Positions 30,101 to 41,800 of a stretch of 64,000 nt of DNA are shown here, in pieces. The stretch's first letter is position 1; the number at the start of each line of letters is the position of its first letter. The notes beneath the pieces were generated by a model that saw only the letters and a program-made list of their open reading frames with translations, did not search any database and was not told the origin of the DNA. A program made the position numbers and the translations under genes. The DNA comes from Chitinophagales bacterium (GTDB taxonomy: Bacteria; Bacteroidota; Bacteroidia; Chitinophagales; Saprospiraceae). The stretch is taken from assembly GCA_026928325.1 (NCBI GenBank), contig JAIXKS010000007.1, forward strand, positions 62,001 through 126,000. Reading direction: 5' to 3'.

Positions 30101-33100
30101 TTAGAGCCTGACCACTTTAAACGCTAGGATTTGGCTAGCATCGTATAATACTAGCATATAAACTCCATGTTGATAGGCTTCCATATCGATGGTAAATTTG
30201 TCATTTTGAATATCTGGTTTGGCTTCGTCGAGTACGCTTCCATGCATATCCATTAAAACATATTTATCAATTGGCTTTTTGGTCACAACCGTTAGAATAT
30301 TCCTAACTGGGTTAGGATAAATGGCCACTTCTGGAAGTGCTTCATTTGAAACAGCCGTGATTTCTTCTATTATAAAATGCCCTTCTATTTGACATCCATA
30401 GTCATCCGTAACAGTTACACTATATATCCCTGCTTTAAGACCTTCGATACATCTATAATTGACTTGCCCATTACTCCATTCAAACCGATAAGGCGGTGCT
30501 CCATTATCAATGTGGATACAAATCCGACCATCAGAACCGCCATTGATCTCATGTTCGATATCGGCGACCAGTTTCATTTTGGATTGTGCCGTGATTAAAA
30601 TTGTATCTATTGACAGCATACAACCTACATCGTCCATCACAAATCCATAGTATTGTCCATTCGGCAGATTATAGAGTTCGGCACCTGCATATTGGCCATT
30701 ATTCCATATAATATCAAATGGTTGGTTGCTACCAATGAGCTTGAGGCGAATTATACCCAAAGAGTCATTTTGACAAACATTATTGGCAGTTTCTAATATT
30801 TCGTATTTGAATACCGGAAATTCAGGGATGATAATAGTATTGGAAACTCCGGTACAACCATCGCTATCGGTTATCGTCAATTCGTATCTGCCGGATGCAA
30901 GGTTGAAAATCGTATCTCGAATTGCAGCGTTAAAATATTGGCTTCCATGACTCCAGTTGTAATCAAAAATTGGCGAACCGTTAGCTATAAACGCCGCAAT
31001 AGCCGCATTGGCTTCACCATAACAAGTATTATTAAGGATTTGGTCAAGATGTATCTCTATGGCTGTATTGATATAAGGCACTTCAATATCAGGAATACCC
31101 GATTTACAACCGAGTTGATCATAAACGGTCACATTGTAATGGCCTCGCGGAATACTATCCAATATATTACTTGTGCTACTTTGTTCATTCCATACATAAA
31201 AATAGGCACCATTTCCTCCTCTACTCTGTAAGCGAATTTGACCATTTCCTCCTAAAATACAAGTCGCAGGGAGGATGCTGTCCACAAATACTTCTAGTGG
31301 ATCGGGCTGAACTATTACGATTGATTCTGTTATTGCAGCGCATCCATTCGCATCTGTAACCGTCAAGGTATAAATTCCAGCTTTGATATTAAATATATCG
31401 TCATCTGTATAGCTATAGTTATTCCATAGATAGGTATAACCCGGTTTTCCTCCTGAAACGTTGGTCTTGATAGATCCGTTAGCTTCTCCAAAACAGCGCA
31501 CATGCTCTGTGCTTACCACCTGAACTTTTAATGGGTCGTAGTCCACCAATTCGGTCTCTAAGATATATTGACATGCATTATCATCTGTAATCGTACAAGT
31601 ATATTGACCCGAAGATAAATGCGTTATCCGACTGGTCATCTGTCCATCTTCCCACTGATATGCATAAGGTGGATTTCCATTGATGGCGAACACTTCGAGG
31701 AAGCCGTCTTCTTTTCCAGAACACGTTGGGTTGGCCTTGGCACTGATGCCTGCAATGACGGAAGGTTTCGCCGATAGCTTAATATCCGACAGAACAGCAA
31801 AACACTGATTTGCATCTGTAACTGTAACATTGTAAACACCTTCTGCGGCATTATCCAAATCTCGATTAGTCATTCCATTAGACCACAGATACGTGTAGGG
31901 CGGCGCATCTAAGGAGTGAGAAATGGCCACTACCCCATCCGATTTACCTAAACAAGAAGGCGCCAGCAAATCTTTGACAATGATGTTTAATGTATTGGTG
32001 GGTTGAATCTTATAAAAATCGGTATGCAAGATACAGCCACCTATATCCGTAATCGTAGCATAATAAATACCGGTTTTGAGGTTGGTAATACTTTCGCCAG
32101 TTTTTCCGTTATTCCAAGTAACTTCATACGGCGGATTTCCTCCTACAATCGTGAGTTGGATACTTCCATCTGCGGATCCATTGCAAGAAGAATCATAGAT
32201 TTGCTCTTGAACTAATATCGGATTTACAGCCGGCTGATCATCTTCATTTCCATTACAATTCTCATCGATGCCGTTACATTGAATTTCTTTAGCTCCCGGG
32301 TGAATTTCCGCATTATCATCGTCACAATCTCCCGAAATCAGGACATAACCCGAGGGTGCTTCTGATGCACAAGACAAAATAAAGTCTCGATCTGTACCAT
32401 ATCCATCACCATCTACATCCCGATAATAAGTATTCAAACCCGCAGCCGGTATAGATTTATAAAATTCGATTTGGTCTATCGCAATATCTCCCAATGGCCC
32501 GTCTCCTGAAATGGCTATAAACCTAAAAACACCTAATTGTCCATCAAAATCCTTGAGCGATAAGGTGTGCTGAATCCATCGATTACCATGGTCGCCACCA
32601 GTTGTAAACAACGTGTTCCAAGTCAAGCCACCATCCACGGACAATTCTAATTTAAGAGCTTCAATATCAGATCCATACATATGATAGTAGAACGACATAT
32701 CACATCCAGATGCATTGCTCAGGATTTGCATACACGTTGACTCGAGGATGGCTTGATTTTGTTGACCACATAGCTGAGGATTGTTTTCTATATATAGAAA
32801 TTTTCCCGTACCATTGATGTCTCCATCAGCGCCCGTAAACTCTGTTTCTGTTTTGCCTTGTATCAAAATCCAATCTTGCGCGTCTTCATTCGTATTATTA
32901 AACCAAATAGATCCGGTATTGGTACAATGCACAATACAACTTGGCTCGCATACATCATAATTATCAAAGCTTTCTGCTATGGAAATCGGTTCACAAGATG
33001 TAGAAGCATAGATAAGGCATCCATCCGAAGAAGACTGTGAATGAGTACAAAGCGACGTAATCGAAAATCCGTATTCTGTATTGGGTTTCAAATTATCAAT

Positions 33101-34114
33101 CGTAAAATACGCCTCTCGACAAGGTACAAAAAAAGAATCCACAGCGATATCGCCTTCAAAAACCCGAATACTAACCGTATTGCACGGCTCTTTAAAGTCC
33201 CACCCTACTGTAATTTCGTTAATATCCGTATTTAGCACCGTAAAATGATCGGGTACAATACAAGCATCATCACTAAAAGTGATATTCATGTATTTCAAAA
33301 TCCCTGCATCTTTTACCGCACGATCGAAGGTAATCAACCTCCAATTGCCCTTGTTTAAGGTATCCGCCTGCCATGTCGCCAAGTCCCCATCCGGGTGAAA
33401 AGCGCCAACGAAAGGAGGTTTGAAGTCTTTCAGATATCTGCAGCCATCCATCGAAAACGAGGTAAACTGTGTACAAGTTGAGTCTTGAAGGATTCCAAAA
33501 TTTCGAGTAACAGTTCCATTGTGATTAGATAGCAAAAGTTGCTGGCCTTGTGGGCTTTCTAAGATGATTTTCAAATCTGCAGGCCAAGCGTGTTCTAATA
33601 TCAAATCCACTGATTTAAGGAAGATATTAGTACCCAAAATGGGATTTTGCAACGTTTTTAAATAAGGAATATCAATATCTAGGACTTCAATTCCATTGTC
33701 TTTAAGCGGAATATTCAGTTGACAAGCCGAAGGTATCTCTATCACCGTAGTAAAAGGAATAGCGACATTCCATTGGCTTCTACTACCTGCACAAACGGTT
33801 CTAATATACAAATCGTAAGAAGTCGAAGGAGTGAGGTTTTGAAGAACAACGGTCTTGTTTGTTTGCAAAGGCAATGATGGCGTACCAGTTTGCGCAGCTC
33901 CACGTTTGACCACTTCGATTTCCCAGCCATCAGGCTGATTATTGATATCCGACCAGGTAACGGTAATGGCCGTAGTCGATTTGTTTTCAAAACGAATATT
34001 AAAAGGAATATTGCATGGTTGTGCTTGGGTTGCAACTATATTTAGAAACAACAAAATCCATACACATCCGAAATACTTTTTTATATATTCAACCACTTCG
34101 ATCCTTTTAAGCAA
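30101..34114 (-). CDS. Giant SprB-repeat surface protein with T9SS type A signal
   Basis: About 1337 aa with a TTG start at 34114; a GTG six codons in is the alternative, and both give a signal peptide ending T-Q-A-Q. Domain order: fibronectin type III (about 35-125), a P/proprotein-convertase-like jelly roll (about 130-280), a second Fn3, a MAM-like domain with C-D-M-S-F-Y-Y-H-M, a MopE-like Asp/Cys motif (D-V-D-G-D-G-Y-G), then eight SprB repeats (C-x-G-x-x-x-G ... P-Y-x-x-x-W-x-N-G ... G-x-Y-x-V-T-V-T-D). A type A sorting domain (I-Y-P-N-P-V-R-N) ends it. It probably is an adhesin on or released from the cell surface. No catalytic site was seen. Confidence 0.87.
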   Translation of the reverse strand: MLKRIEVVEYIKKYFGCVWILLFLNIVATQAQPCNIPFNIRFENKSTTAITVTWSDINNQPDGWEIEVVKRGAAQTGTPSLPLQTNKTVVLQNLTPSTSYDLYIRTVCAGSRSQWNVAIPFTTVIEIPSACQLNIPLKDNGIEVLDIDIPYLKTLQNPILGTNIFLKSVDLILEHAWPADLKIILESPQGQQLLLSNHNGTVTRNFGILQDSTCTQFTSFSMDGCRYLKDFKPPFVGAFHPDGDLATWQADTLNKGNWRLITFDRAVKDAGILKYMNITFSDDACIVPDHFTVLNTDINEITVGWDFKEPCNTVSIRVFEGDIAVDSFFVPCREAYFTIDNLKPNTEYGFSITSLCTHSQSSSDGCLIYASTSCEPISIAESFDNYDVCEPSCIVHCTNTGSIWFNNTNEDAQDWILIQGKTETEFTGADGDINGTGKFLYIENNPQLCGQQNQAILESTCMQILSNASGCDMSFYYHMYGSDIEALKLELSVDGGLTWNTLFTTGGDHGNRWIQHTLSLKDFDGQLGVFRFIAISGDGPLGDIAIDQIEFYKSIPAAGLNTYYRDVDGDGYGTDRDFILSCASEAPSGYVLISGDCDDDNAEIHPGAKEIQCNGIDENCNGNEDDQPAVNPILVQEQIYDSSCNGSADGSIQLTIVGGNPPYEVTWNNGKTGESITNLKTGIYYATITDIGGCILHTDFYKIQPTNTLNIIVKDLLAPSCLGKSDGVVAISHSLDAPPYTYLWSNGMTNRDLDNAAEGVYNVTVTDANQCFAVLSDIKLSAKPSVIAGISAKANPTCSGKEDGFLEVFAINGNPPYAYQWEDGQMTSRITHLSSGQYTCTITDDNACQYILETELVDYDPLKVQVVSTEHVRCFGEANGSIKTNVSGGKPGYTYLWNNYSYTDDDIFNIKAGIYTLTVTDANGCAAITESIVIVQPDPLEVFVDSILPATCILGGNGQIRLQSRGGNGAYFYVWNEQSSTSNILDSIPRGHYNVTVYDQLGCKSGIPDIEVPYINTAIEIHLDQILNNTCYGEANAAIAAFIANGSPIFDYNWSHGSQYFNAAIRDTIFNLASGRYELTITDSDGCTGVSNTIIIPEFPVFKYEILETANNVCQNDSLGIIRLKLIGSNQPFDIIWNNGQYAGAELYNLPNGQYYGFVMDDVGCMLSIDTILITAQSKMKLVADIEHEINGGSDGRICIHIDNGAPPYRFEWSNGQVNYRCIEGLKAGIYSVTVTDDYGCQIEGHFIIEEITAVSNEALPEVAIYPNPVRNILTVVTKKPIDKYVLMDMHGSVLDEAKPDIQNDKFTIDMEAYQHGVYMLVLYDASQILAFKVVRL

Positions 34115-34358
34115 TCAAAATTAAGTATAAAAATGCAAACCAGCCTATCTTTTGCTATATAAATACAGATTTTAACAAAAAACATAAAAACTACCTGGAT
34201 CTATTGGTTTAAAAGTTTATCCGTGTAAAGGTGTAATTTTGATTGTTGATTTGTGGAATCGTTGGATTTGTCGAGTTGGATTAATTGGTTTAAAGGTGTA
34301 AGGGTTTAATTTTTATTGTTGATTTGTGGAGTTGTTAGATTTGTGGAGTTGATTTTAC

Positions 34359-34521
34359 TAGTGCTCTGTCCATAAAAAGACTTAAATTATAATGGAAGTT
34401 ATTTTTTTAAAGCTCAAGGCAAAAAACGCAGGCGAACCAAGTGGTTCGGTGAGGCTTTTTAACGCAGAGATTTGGAAAAAGAACGACATTTTATTAAGAT
34501 CTTTTTGTTGACGGAGCACTA
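34359..34521 (+). mobile_element. Full 163-bp gtgctctgtc inverted-repeat element, copy in block 1
   Basis: Runs from tagtgctctgtc to gacggagcacta, with TA at both ends. The centre holds the hairpin cgaacca-ag-tggttcg. No ORF of useful size is present, so it is non-autonomous. Inside an L block of the repeat field. Confidence 0.85.
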
Positions 34522-34546
34522 TACGAAAGAGACGTCTCTTTCGTAT
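34521..34546. repeat. 26-bp perfect palindrome next to the element
   Basis: The half-site atacgaaagagac is followed directly by its exact reverse complement. The same palindrome occurs at 34982-35007 and 35863-35888, always adjoining the right end of a full element, so it was copied with the L block. Confidence 0.85.
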
Positions 34547-34819
34547 TCAGTTTGACATTAGTGTTTGTCGTCCCGACAACATGACCATTCGATAAGCTTA
34601 GCGTCCTCGCTAAGTTTGATATTAGTGTTTGTCGTCCCGACAACATGAACGAATAAATGCCATTTGGATCTATTGGTTTAAAGGTTTAAAGGTGTAATTT
34701 TTATTGTTGATTTGTGGATTCGTTGGATTTGTCGAGTTGGATTAATTGGTTTAAAGGTGTAAGGGTTTAATTTTTATTGTTGATTTGTGGAGTTGTTAGA
34801 TTTGTGGAGTTGATTTTAC

Positions 34820-34982
34820 TAGTGCTCTGTCCATAAAAAGACTTAAATTATAATGGAAGTTATTTTTTTAAAGCTCAAGGCAAAAAACGCAGGCGAACCA
34901 AGTGGTTCGGTGAGGCTTTTTAACGCAGAGATTTGGAAAAAGAACGACATTTTATTAAGATCTTTTTGTTGACGGAGCACTA
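34820..34982 (+). mobile_element. Full 163-bp inverted-repeat element, copy in block 2
   Basis: Same sequence as 34359-34521 by eye. Because the flanking block is also the same, this copy most likely arose by block duplication and not by separate insertion. Confidence 0.85.
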
Positions 34983-35700
34983 TACGAAAGAGACGTCTCT
35001 TTCGTATTCAGTTTGACATTAGTGTTTGTCGTCCCGACAACATGACCATTCGATAAGCTTAGCGTCCTCGCTAAGTTTGATATTAGTGTTTGTCGTCCCG
35101 ACAACATGAACGAATAAATGCCATTTGGATCTATTGGTTTAAAGGTTTAAAGGTGTAATTTTTATTGTTGATTTGTGGATTCGTTGGATTTGTCGAGTTG
35201 GATTAATTGGTGGATTTATAGGTTTAAGGGTTGATACGTGTAAGAGTTTAATTTTTACTCTGATAAGCTTAGTGTCCTCACTAAGTTTGACATTAGCGTT
35301 TGTCGTCCCGACAACATGAACGAATAAATGCCATTTGGATCTATTGGTTTAAGGGTTTAAAAGTGTAATTTTGATTGTTGATTTGTGGAATCGTTAGATT
35401 TGTCGAGTTGGATTAATTGGTGGATTTATAGGTTTAAGGGTTGATACGTGTAAGAGTTTAATTTTTACTCTGATAAGCTTAGTGTCCTCACTAAGTTTGA
35501 CATTAGCGTTTGTCGTCCCGACAACATGAACGAATAAATGCCATTTGGATCTATTGGTTTAAAGGTTTAAAGGTGTAATTTTTATTGTTGATTTGTGGAT
35601 TCGTTGGATTTGTCGAGTTGGATTAATTGGTTTAAAGGTGTAAGGGTTTAATTTTTATTGTTGATTTGTGGAGTTGTTAGATTTGTGGAGTTGATTTTAC

Positions 35701-35863
35701 TAGTGCTCTGTCCATAAAAAGACTTAAATTATAATGGAAGTTATTTTTTTAAAGCTCAAGGCAAAAAACGCAGGCGAACCAAGTGGTTCGGTGAGGCTTT
35801 TTAACGCAGAGATTTGGAAAAAGAACGACATTTTATTAAGATCTTTTTGTTGACGGAGCACTA
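35701..35863 (+). mobile_element. Full 163-bp inverted-repeat element, copy in block 5
   Basis: Third copy with the same sequence and flanks as those at 34359 and 34820, again followed by the 26-bp palindrome. Confidence 0.85.
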
Positions 35864-36352
35864 TACGAAAGAGACGTCTCTTTCGTATTCAGTTTGACAT
35901 TAGTGTTTGTCGTCCCGACAACATGACCATTCGATAAGCTTAGCGTCCTCGCTAAGTTTGATATTAGTGTTTGTCGTCCCGACAACATGAACGAATAAAT
36001 GCCATTTGGATCTATTGGTTTAAGGGTTTAAAAGTGTAATTTTGATTGTTGATTTGTGGAATCGTTAGATTTGTCGAGTTGGATTAATTGGTGGATTTAT
36101 AGGTTTAAGGGTTGATACGTGTAAGAGTTTAATTTTTACTCTGATAAGCTTAGTGTCCTCACTAAGTTTGACATTAGCGTTTGTCGTCCCGACAACACGA
36201 ACGAATAAATGCCATATATTCGGAGCTATTACTTGCCCATAATGTTAAAGTAACGATTTTTTTGAAAATATTTTTAAATTTTGTTGGAAATATCAAAATA
36301 TTTATGCAATATTGCCCTGATTTATTTCATAACATTTGAAAAAATTAAAGTC

Positions 36353-38800
36353 ATGAAAAACATCATTATTACTGCAATTTTGACCCTAATAGTTAGTTTA
36401 GGATTTGGTCAAAACAAAGAAATACTCCGCAATCAGGCGGATTTTACAAAAGCGATGCAGGACTATATCGCTGCTGAGCTGAATGACGCAGATAAGATGA
36501 AAGCGGCACGGGAACAGTACGGTCACAGCTGCGTACCGGGTGTGACTGTAAGTGATGATGATATACGCCGTGAAGCGGGTGATGCGGCAAAGCACGATTT
36601 TATCAGGACTAATATAGAAAGGTATATGGCACTGTATTTTCCTGAGAGTAAAGTTATATCAGATACATTTGCTTGTGATAACGGAGGATTTGAAGATGAT
36701 TTTCTTTATTATTCAGGGTTTAGCAGTACCTTTACTAATGGTAGTAATACCTGTAACCCAAAGAATGGAGGTACACCGTCGGTATTTATTCCTGTTAGTA
36801 CATTGCCAACATTAAAAGAATTTGAAATTGTAACATCTGGTATAGACCCTATTACAGGGTTGCAAAAAGTAAAATTTGGCAATAAAGCATTGAAACTAAA
36901 TGACCCTTATAGTCATATCGATGGTGGATGTAATGGACATAGAGGTGTAAATAAGTTGGTTAAGCGATTTAAAGTAACCTCAGATAATAGGGATTTAACC
37001 GTATGGTATTCAATCGCTTTGGAAAACCCGCCAGGTCATTTGAATACCCAGCCCTTTTTTAGCATTAAATGTGATTTAGCACCATTTAGTGACTTGTGCT
37101 TTGATGCTCATATTTTAGATTGTGATAGTTTATATAGCCAACCAGGCTGTTCATACGCATTGATGGATGTTTTGGATTGGACATGTCATAAAATAAAAAT
37201 ACCAATGTCAGAAGTTGGTAAAATTGCTACTATTGAGATTACAATGGGTGATTGTGGTGAAAGTGCTCATAATGGGTATGCGTATATTGACGGATTCTGT
37301 GAAGAATGCGAAAATAGTTTATTAGGTTCAATATTAATAGACAGTATTGACTATCTTTCTTGCCATGGAGAGAAAGCTAGAATATGTGGTAGTTATATCG
37401 AACCAAATGTATGTGGAGAATGGTACTTAGATTCCGTATCAGTACCCGGTAAAATAATAGAAAATATATCGATTGATACGATCAATAAGCGATATTGTTT
37501 TGATTTACCTGTTTCAAATTTAGATTTATATACTACTAAAATTTTTGTTGCTGGATTTTTCAAAAAGAAAGGAGGAGGATATCTTCCGACTGTATTTAGT
37601 AATACGATAATTATCAAAACGTGGGATTATAAACCGTATCATACTATTGATGCTATAGTTAATGAATGCCATAATAATAATACGCCAAATAACATATCAG
37701 ACGATTATTATTATGTCACATTTAAGATTCAAACATATCAGGTAACAGATACTTGGGAATTGTCAAAACAGTTGTTGGATCCATATCCAAACGAATCGGG
37801 CTTTAGTATTCTCGGTTCGGGAATGGGAACAGATGCAATAACTGTCGGCCCGTTTTTTATACAGGAAGGAAGTTGGGAAGCGACGGTCACAATCGGAGAG
37901 TGTGTATATAAGCTGTTAATAACGCCACCAGATTATTGTAGTGGATGTGAGATCTTTAGGAAGCTGAAGATTTCTAAATTTCAGTGTATTGCAGGGTCTC
38001 CTGATACCTGGTCTTTTGATATCAATGTGCCTTATGCAGGCGGTGGTCAATATGAGCTTATACCTTCAAGTACAGCGTCTAAAAACTACAACCAGACCTA
38101 TACGATATATCCGGGAAATATAGGAACAGAATGTATGGAATATATACTTAAAACCATGGACTTGCCAACTTGTGAAGTTACATTTACAGTCTGTCCACCA
38201 AAGCCATGTGATGTGGAATGTGATATCGAAATCACTAATAGAACGTGGTCATGTGAAATGGATTTGAACGGTAACTATCAATATTATGTACATTTAGAAG
38301 GAAGTGGATATACTTGTTATTCAGTTGATGGAGGAACACTGCAATTATTTCCGTCAACAGGGATTATCGGTCCATTTACTACAGATGTAACTTTGGTATT
38401 GTATTATTGTCCTGCAATCTCAATAAACCCATGTGCCGATTGTGATGATTCTGACTGTTATAAAGTATTAAAAATATTTGAGCCGGATTGTGAAAACAAC
38501 AATGAACCAAATAACCCGATGCCCGTTGGACGGATAATATCCAATGCAGGAAATGAGCCTCAATCATCTGAAGTTAAAGTAATACCTAACCCAATAGAAA
38601 GAGATATGCTTCGGATTGTCTCCGGGTATGAAAAAACAAGTATTGACATCATAGATATCAATGGACGTTTGTTGGATAAAGTAACATTTGAAGCAAAAGA
38701 ACATATAATGGATGTAAGTCGCCTGACACAAGGCAGTTACTTCATCCGTTATCGGGATAATCATGGAAAGATTCGGTACATACATTTTGTTAAGTTATAA
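36353..38800 (+). CDS. Cys-rich secreted protein with T9SS type A signal
   Basis: 815 aa from the ATG at 36353, which gives a signal peptide ending G-F-G-Q; a 24-residue upstream extension is open but not signal-like. The mature part starts with a charged helical segment (about 20-100). A Cys-rich jelly-roll/MAM-like region follows, ending in A-H-N-G-Y-A-Y-I-D-G-F-C-E-E-C. Three or four further Cys-containing beta modules come next, then a type A sorting domain (V-I-P-N-P-I-E-R ... L-T-Q-G-S-Y-F-I). No enzyme motif is visible. The first ~250 coding bases look GC-richer than the rest. It is first in a pair with the type B gene downstream. Confidence 0.82.
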   Translation: MKNIIITAILTLIVSLGFGQNKEILRNQADFTKAMQDYIAAELNDADKMKAAREQYGHSCVPGVTVSDDDIRREAGDAAKHDFIRTNIERYMALYFPESKVISDTFACDNGGFEDDFLYYSGFSSTFTNGSNTCNPKNGGTPSVFIPVSTLPTLKEFEIVTSGIDPITGLQKVKFGNKALKLNDPYSHIDGGCNGHRGVNKLVKRFKVTSDNRDLTVWYSIALENPPGHLNTQPFFSIKCDLAPFSDLCFDAHILDCDSLYSQPGCSYALMDVLDWTCHKIKIPMSEVGKIATIEITMGDCGESAHNGYAYIDGFCEECENSLLGSILIDSIDYLSCHGEKARICGSYIEPNVCGEWYLDSVSVPGKIIENISIDTINKRYCFDLPVSNLDLYTTKIFVAGFFKKKGGGYLPTVFSNTIIIKTWDYKPYHTIDAIVNECHNNNTPNNISDDYYYVTFKIQTYQVTDTWELSKQLLDPYPNESGFSILGSGMGTDAITVGPFFIQEGSWEATVTIGECVYKLLITPPDYCSGCEIFRKLKISKFQCIAGSPDTWSFDINVPYAGGGQYELIPSSTASKNYNQTYTIYPGNIGTECMEYILKTMDLPTCEVTFTVCPPKPCDVECDIEITNRTWSCEMDLNGNYQYYVHLEGSGYTCYSVDGGTLQLFPSTGIIGPFTTDVTLVLYYCPAISINPCADCDDSDCYKVLKIFEPDCENNNEPNNPMPVGRIISNAGNEPQSSEVKVIPNPIERDMLRIVSGYEKTSIDIIDINGRLLDKVTFEAKEHIMDVSRLTQGSYFIRYRDNHGKIRYIHFVKL

Positions 38801-38815
38801 GTGATTATGTAATAA

Positions 38816-38851
38816 TTTTCTGAAAGCATACTTAGGTATGCTTTCAGAAAA
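38816..38851 (+). terminator. Perfect 16-bp inverted repeat between the two cargo genes
   Basis: Arms at 38816-38831 and 38836-38851 (ttttctgaaagcatac and its exact complement) with a ttag loop. A-rich and T-rich outer ends fit a bidirectional or attenuating terminator. The first in-frame ATG of the next gene (38838) lies inside the stem, favouring the start at 38871. Confidence 0.65.
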
Positions 38852-38870
38852 TTTAATCGATTTAAATAAT

Positions 38871-41800
38871 ATGTGTTATATCATAAGATACGGTATTGTT
38901 TTTTTTGTTATTTTGTTTACTAAAGCAGAGCTAATTGGACAGGCAGATGTAAAGTGCTATGGGAACGGAAACTTTGAATTTGGGATAGAAAAAGAACGGC
39001 AATCAATTTTTGAAGTACCTGTATTTCAAACGTTCAAAGTTCAGGATATAGACAATGACGGAATTCCTGAAATAATTGCCGTTAAAAATGCGGATTATAT
39101 TGTAGGAGCTTATTATTTAAATCGGGATATATTAATTATTAACTCTCAAACACTTGAAGTTGTAAATGAAATCAATACCTATTATTTTGCACCAAATTAT
39201 GGTAATTTTGTTATTACAGGAGATGAATTGGGCGGATATGAAATTATAGTTGCAGTTGCAGATAATGACGAAAATCCAAATCATGTCAGAGGCAAATTGG
39301 TTTGTTATCGTTCTGATGGAAGTATCAAATGGATATCGGATTTTAAGTATGGATCAGGCCATAGTGATAATATGTTTTTTTATCGTCTTGGAGGATGTTT
39401 ATCATTAGCCGATTTTAATCAGGACGGTATCCCGGAAGTGTATATTTTTAACGAAATATTTAATGCCCGGACCGGTAAAAAATTAGCTTATGGAGGTAAA
39501 CATGGACTTGGTGGATTACCAGGCATAACTATTGCAGCAGATTTGGATGACAATCCAAATGATCTGGAATTAGCTGCGGGATATACTATATACAAAGTTA
39601 AGATTACAAATTTAAATGGATTAGCAGGTAATGAAATGACACCATATAATATGCGTGTCAACGGAGATTTACTTGATGGATATACAGTGGTTGCCGATAT
39701 CAATGGTGACGGCAGATTGGATGTAATCGTAACACATAGTCGTCAGATTTCCATGATTTATGTATATACGTTAGCTGATTTGCAATGTTCTTTTATTGCG
39801 AAAAAGGTATTTTTTGTTGAACGATGGGATATTCTCGGATTTCCCGTAATAGGCAATTTTACAAATCAATCGGAAGTGGGCATGGTTCTGTTTACAAGAG
39901 ATACACTACATAAATTATCGTATATTGATTCAGAATTGTTGTCGGAAGATTGGCGATTAAAAATACAAGATAATAGCAATTATTATATATTTTTGTCCGC
40001 TTATGATTTTGATAATGACGGAATTCATGAATTTATATTTCGGGGTAAAGAAAATTTACAAGTGTTTAATGCAAAAGATAACACACCCGTAATGCTTGGT
40101 GGAGCTCACTGCAAGTCTGCTCCTACGCATGATCACGCTATGATTGCAGATATAAACAATATAGGTTCAGCAAGGATTTGTGTTCCGTGTTCGGATAGTG
40201 ATAAGAATTTTAAACCCGGCCACCTCACAATCTTCGGTCCACCCGAAGGCCAGCATTGGGCACCGGCCCGCAATATCTGGCATCAGTTTGGCTACAATCC
40301 GCTTTTCATCAACGATGACGGTACAGTACCGCAACACATGCACAATCCTGCGACCTACAAGAACGGTAAGTACAACAACTTCAATGTGCAGGAAAACCTG
40401 CTTGACGGAGACGGTAAGATACCTGCCGCCTCGCTGTACGGCGATATCCCTTGTATCGGCTACGATGTGGATACAGACAGCTACCATGTAAGCTTTACGG
40501 TGCGCAACCGAGCAGATGCGTCCGCCACAGCAAAGACCAATGTCCCTGTCGCCTTTTACACAGGCGACCCGGAGCGTGACGGCAGGCTGATCGGCGTATA
40601 TCATACCACGGCAAGCATCACGGCAGGAGAAAATACAGGTACGCTGAGCTATAGCTTTCCTGCATCAGGCGTTACATCGCTGTGGATGGTGGTCAATACA
40701 GACAGATATCCGATGATACTGAGCGACTCATCGTACTACAGCATCGATGAGTGCGACTATACAGACAATGTATTTATAGCAGAACTTCCAAAGATACAAA
40801 GACAAGAGCAGGAAATCTGCGAGGGCGATACAGTGGATTTTTACGGTCAGCAGTTGAGTACAGCAGGACAATATCACTACAAGCTGAGGTCAGCAACGGA
40901 CTGTGACTCACTCATCGCCATACTCGACCTGACCGTTACCGATAAGAAAGATGAAGCAGTCACAGACATAGCTTGCGATACCTATACCTGGAACGGTCAG
41001 ACCTACGACCGCAGTGGCGACTACGAGTATCGCACAACAAGTATATCGGGTTGTGACAGCATCGTCACGCTAAGCCTGTCGATACATCCATCCATCCAAC
41101 AAACAGAGGTACAAACCACCTGCGAGCGCTACGAGTGGAACGGACAGACCTACACAACAAGTGGTATATTTACCTACAACGGACAAACAAGTCAGGGCTG
41201 TGACAGTACCGTCACGCTAAATCTCACGATACATTCCAAAGCAGAGTCCATACAACAAATATCCGTATGCGACAGCTACGAATGGAATGGTCAAAGGTAC
41301 GATCAGAGCGGCACTTATACCTACAACGGACAGACAAAGCAAGGTTGCGACAGCACCGCCATATTGGAGTTGGTCATATCCACTTCACTGACCGTAACCG
41401 AAGAAAAAACGGCCTGTGACCAGATCATCATCAACGGCATCACCCTGGATACCAGTGGCGACTATCCGGAAAGTTATCTGACAAGTACCGGCTGCGACTC
41501 CACGCACATCCTTCGGCTGACGATACACAAATCTACACAAAGCAATCAGGCAATAACCGCTTGTGAGGAATATGATTTTTTTGGCAGCACGAAAACAGAA
41601 AGCGGCATATATCGCCACACACTGACCAACCAACAAGGCTGTGATTCGCTCATCACGCTCGATCTGCGCATCGCAGCCGAAGCATCACAAGCGATAGCAA
41701 CCGCCTGTGGTAGCTACCACTGGGCAGCAGGCGACACGACGATAACGAATAGTGGCGTTTACACGACACGATACTTGAACCAATACGGCTGCGACTCGAC

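Larger units (their letters stand above)
34197..36218 (+). repeat. Composite intergenic repeat field: six direct blocks (L L S S L S)
   Basis: Gene-free 2.0 kb made of six direct blocks, each beginning ggatctattggttta, at about 34197, 34666, 35127, 35337, 35547 and 36008. S blocks are about 210 bases. L blocks are about 461-469 bases and contain, in addition, a full 163-bp inverted-repeat element and a 26-bp palindrome. Each block ends with gtttgtcgtcccgacaacat then gaacgaataaatgccat. The field fills the gap between the SprB-repeat gene and the T9SS cargo pair. Confidence 0.9.

Noticed and set aside
34197-36218. Repeat blocks considered as an integron or phage attachment array
   Set aside because: No integrase or recombinase gene is in the window and the blocks contain no cassette ORFs. 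Homologous recombination is a simpler explanation.
40167-40604. 145-codon ORF antisense to the type B cargo gene
   Set aside because: It lies wholly within the GC-rich coding part, where antisense frames stay open by chance, and it shows no recognisable domain.
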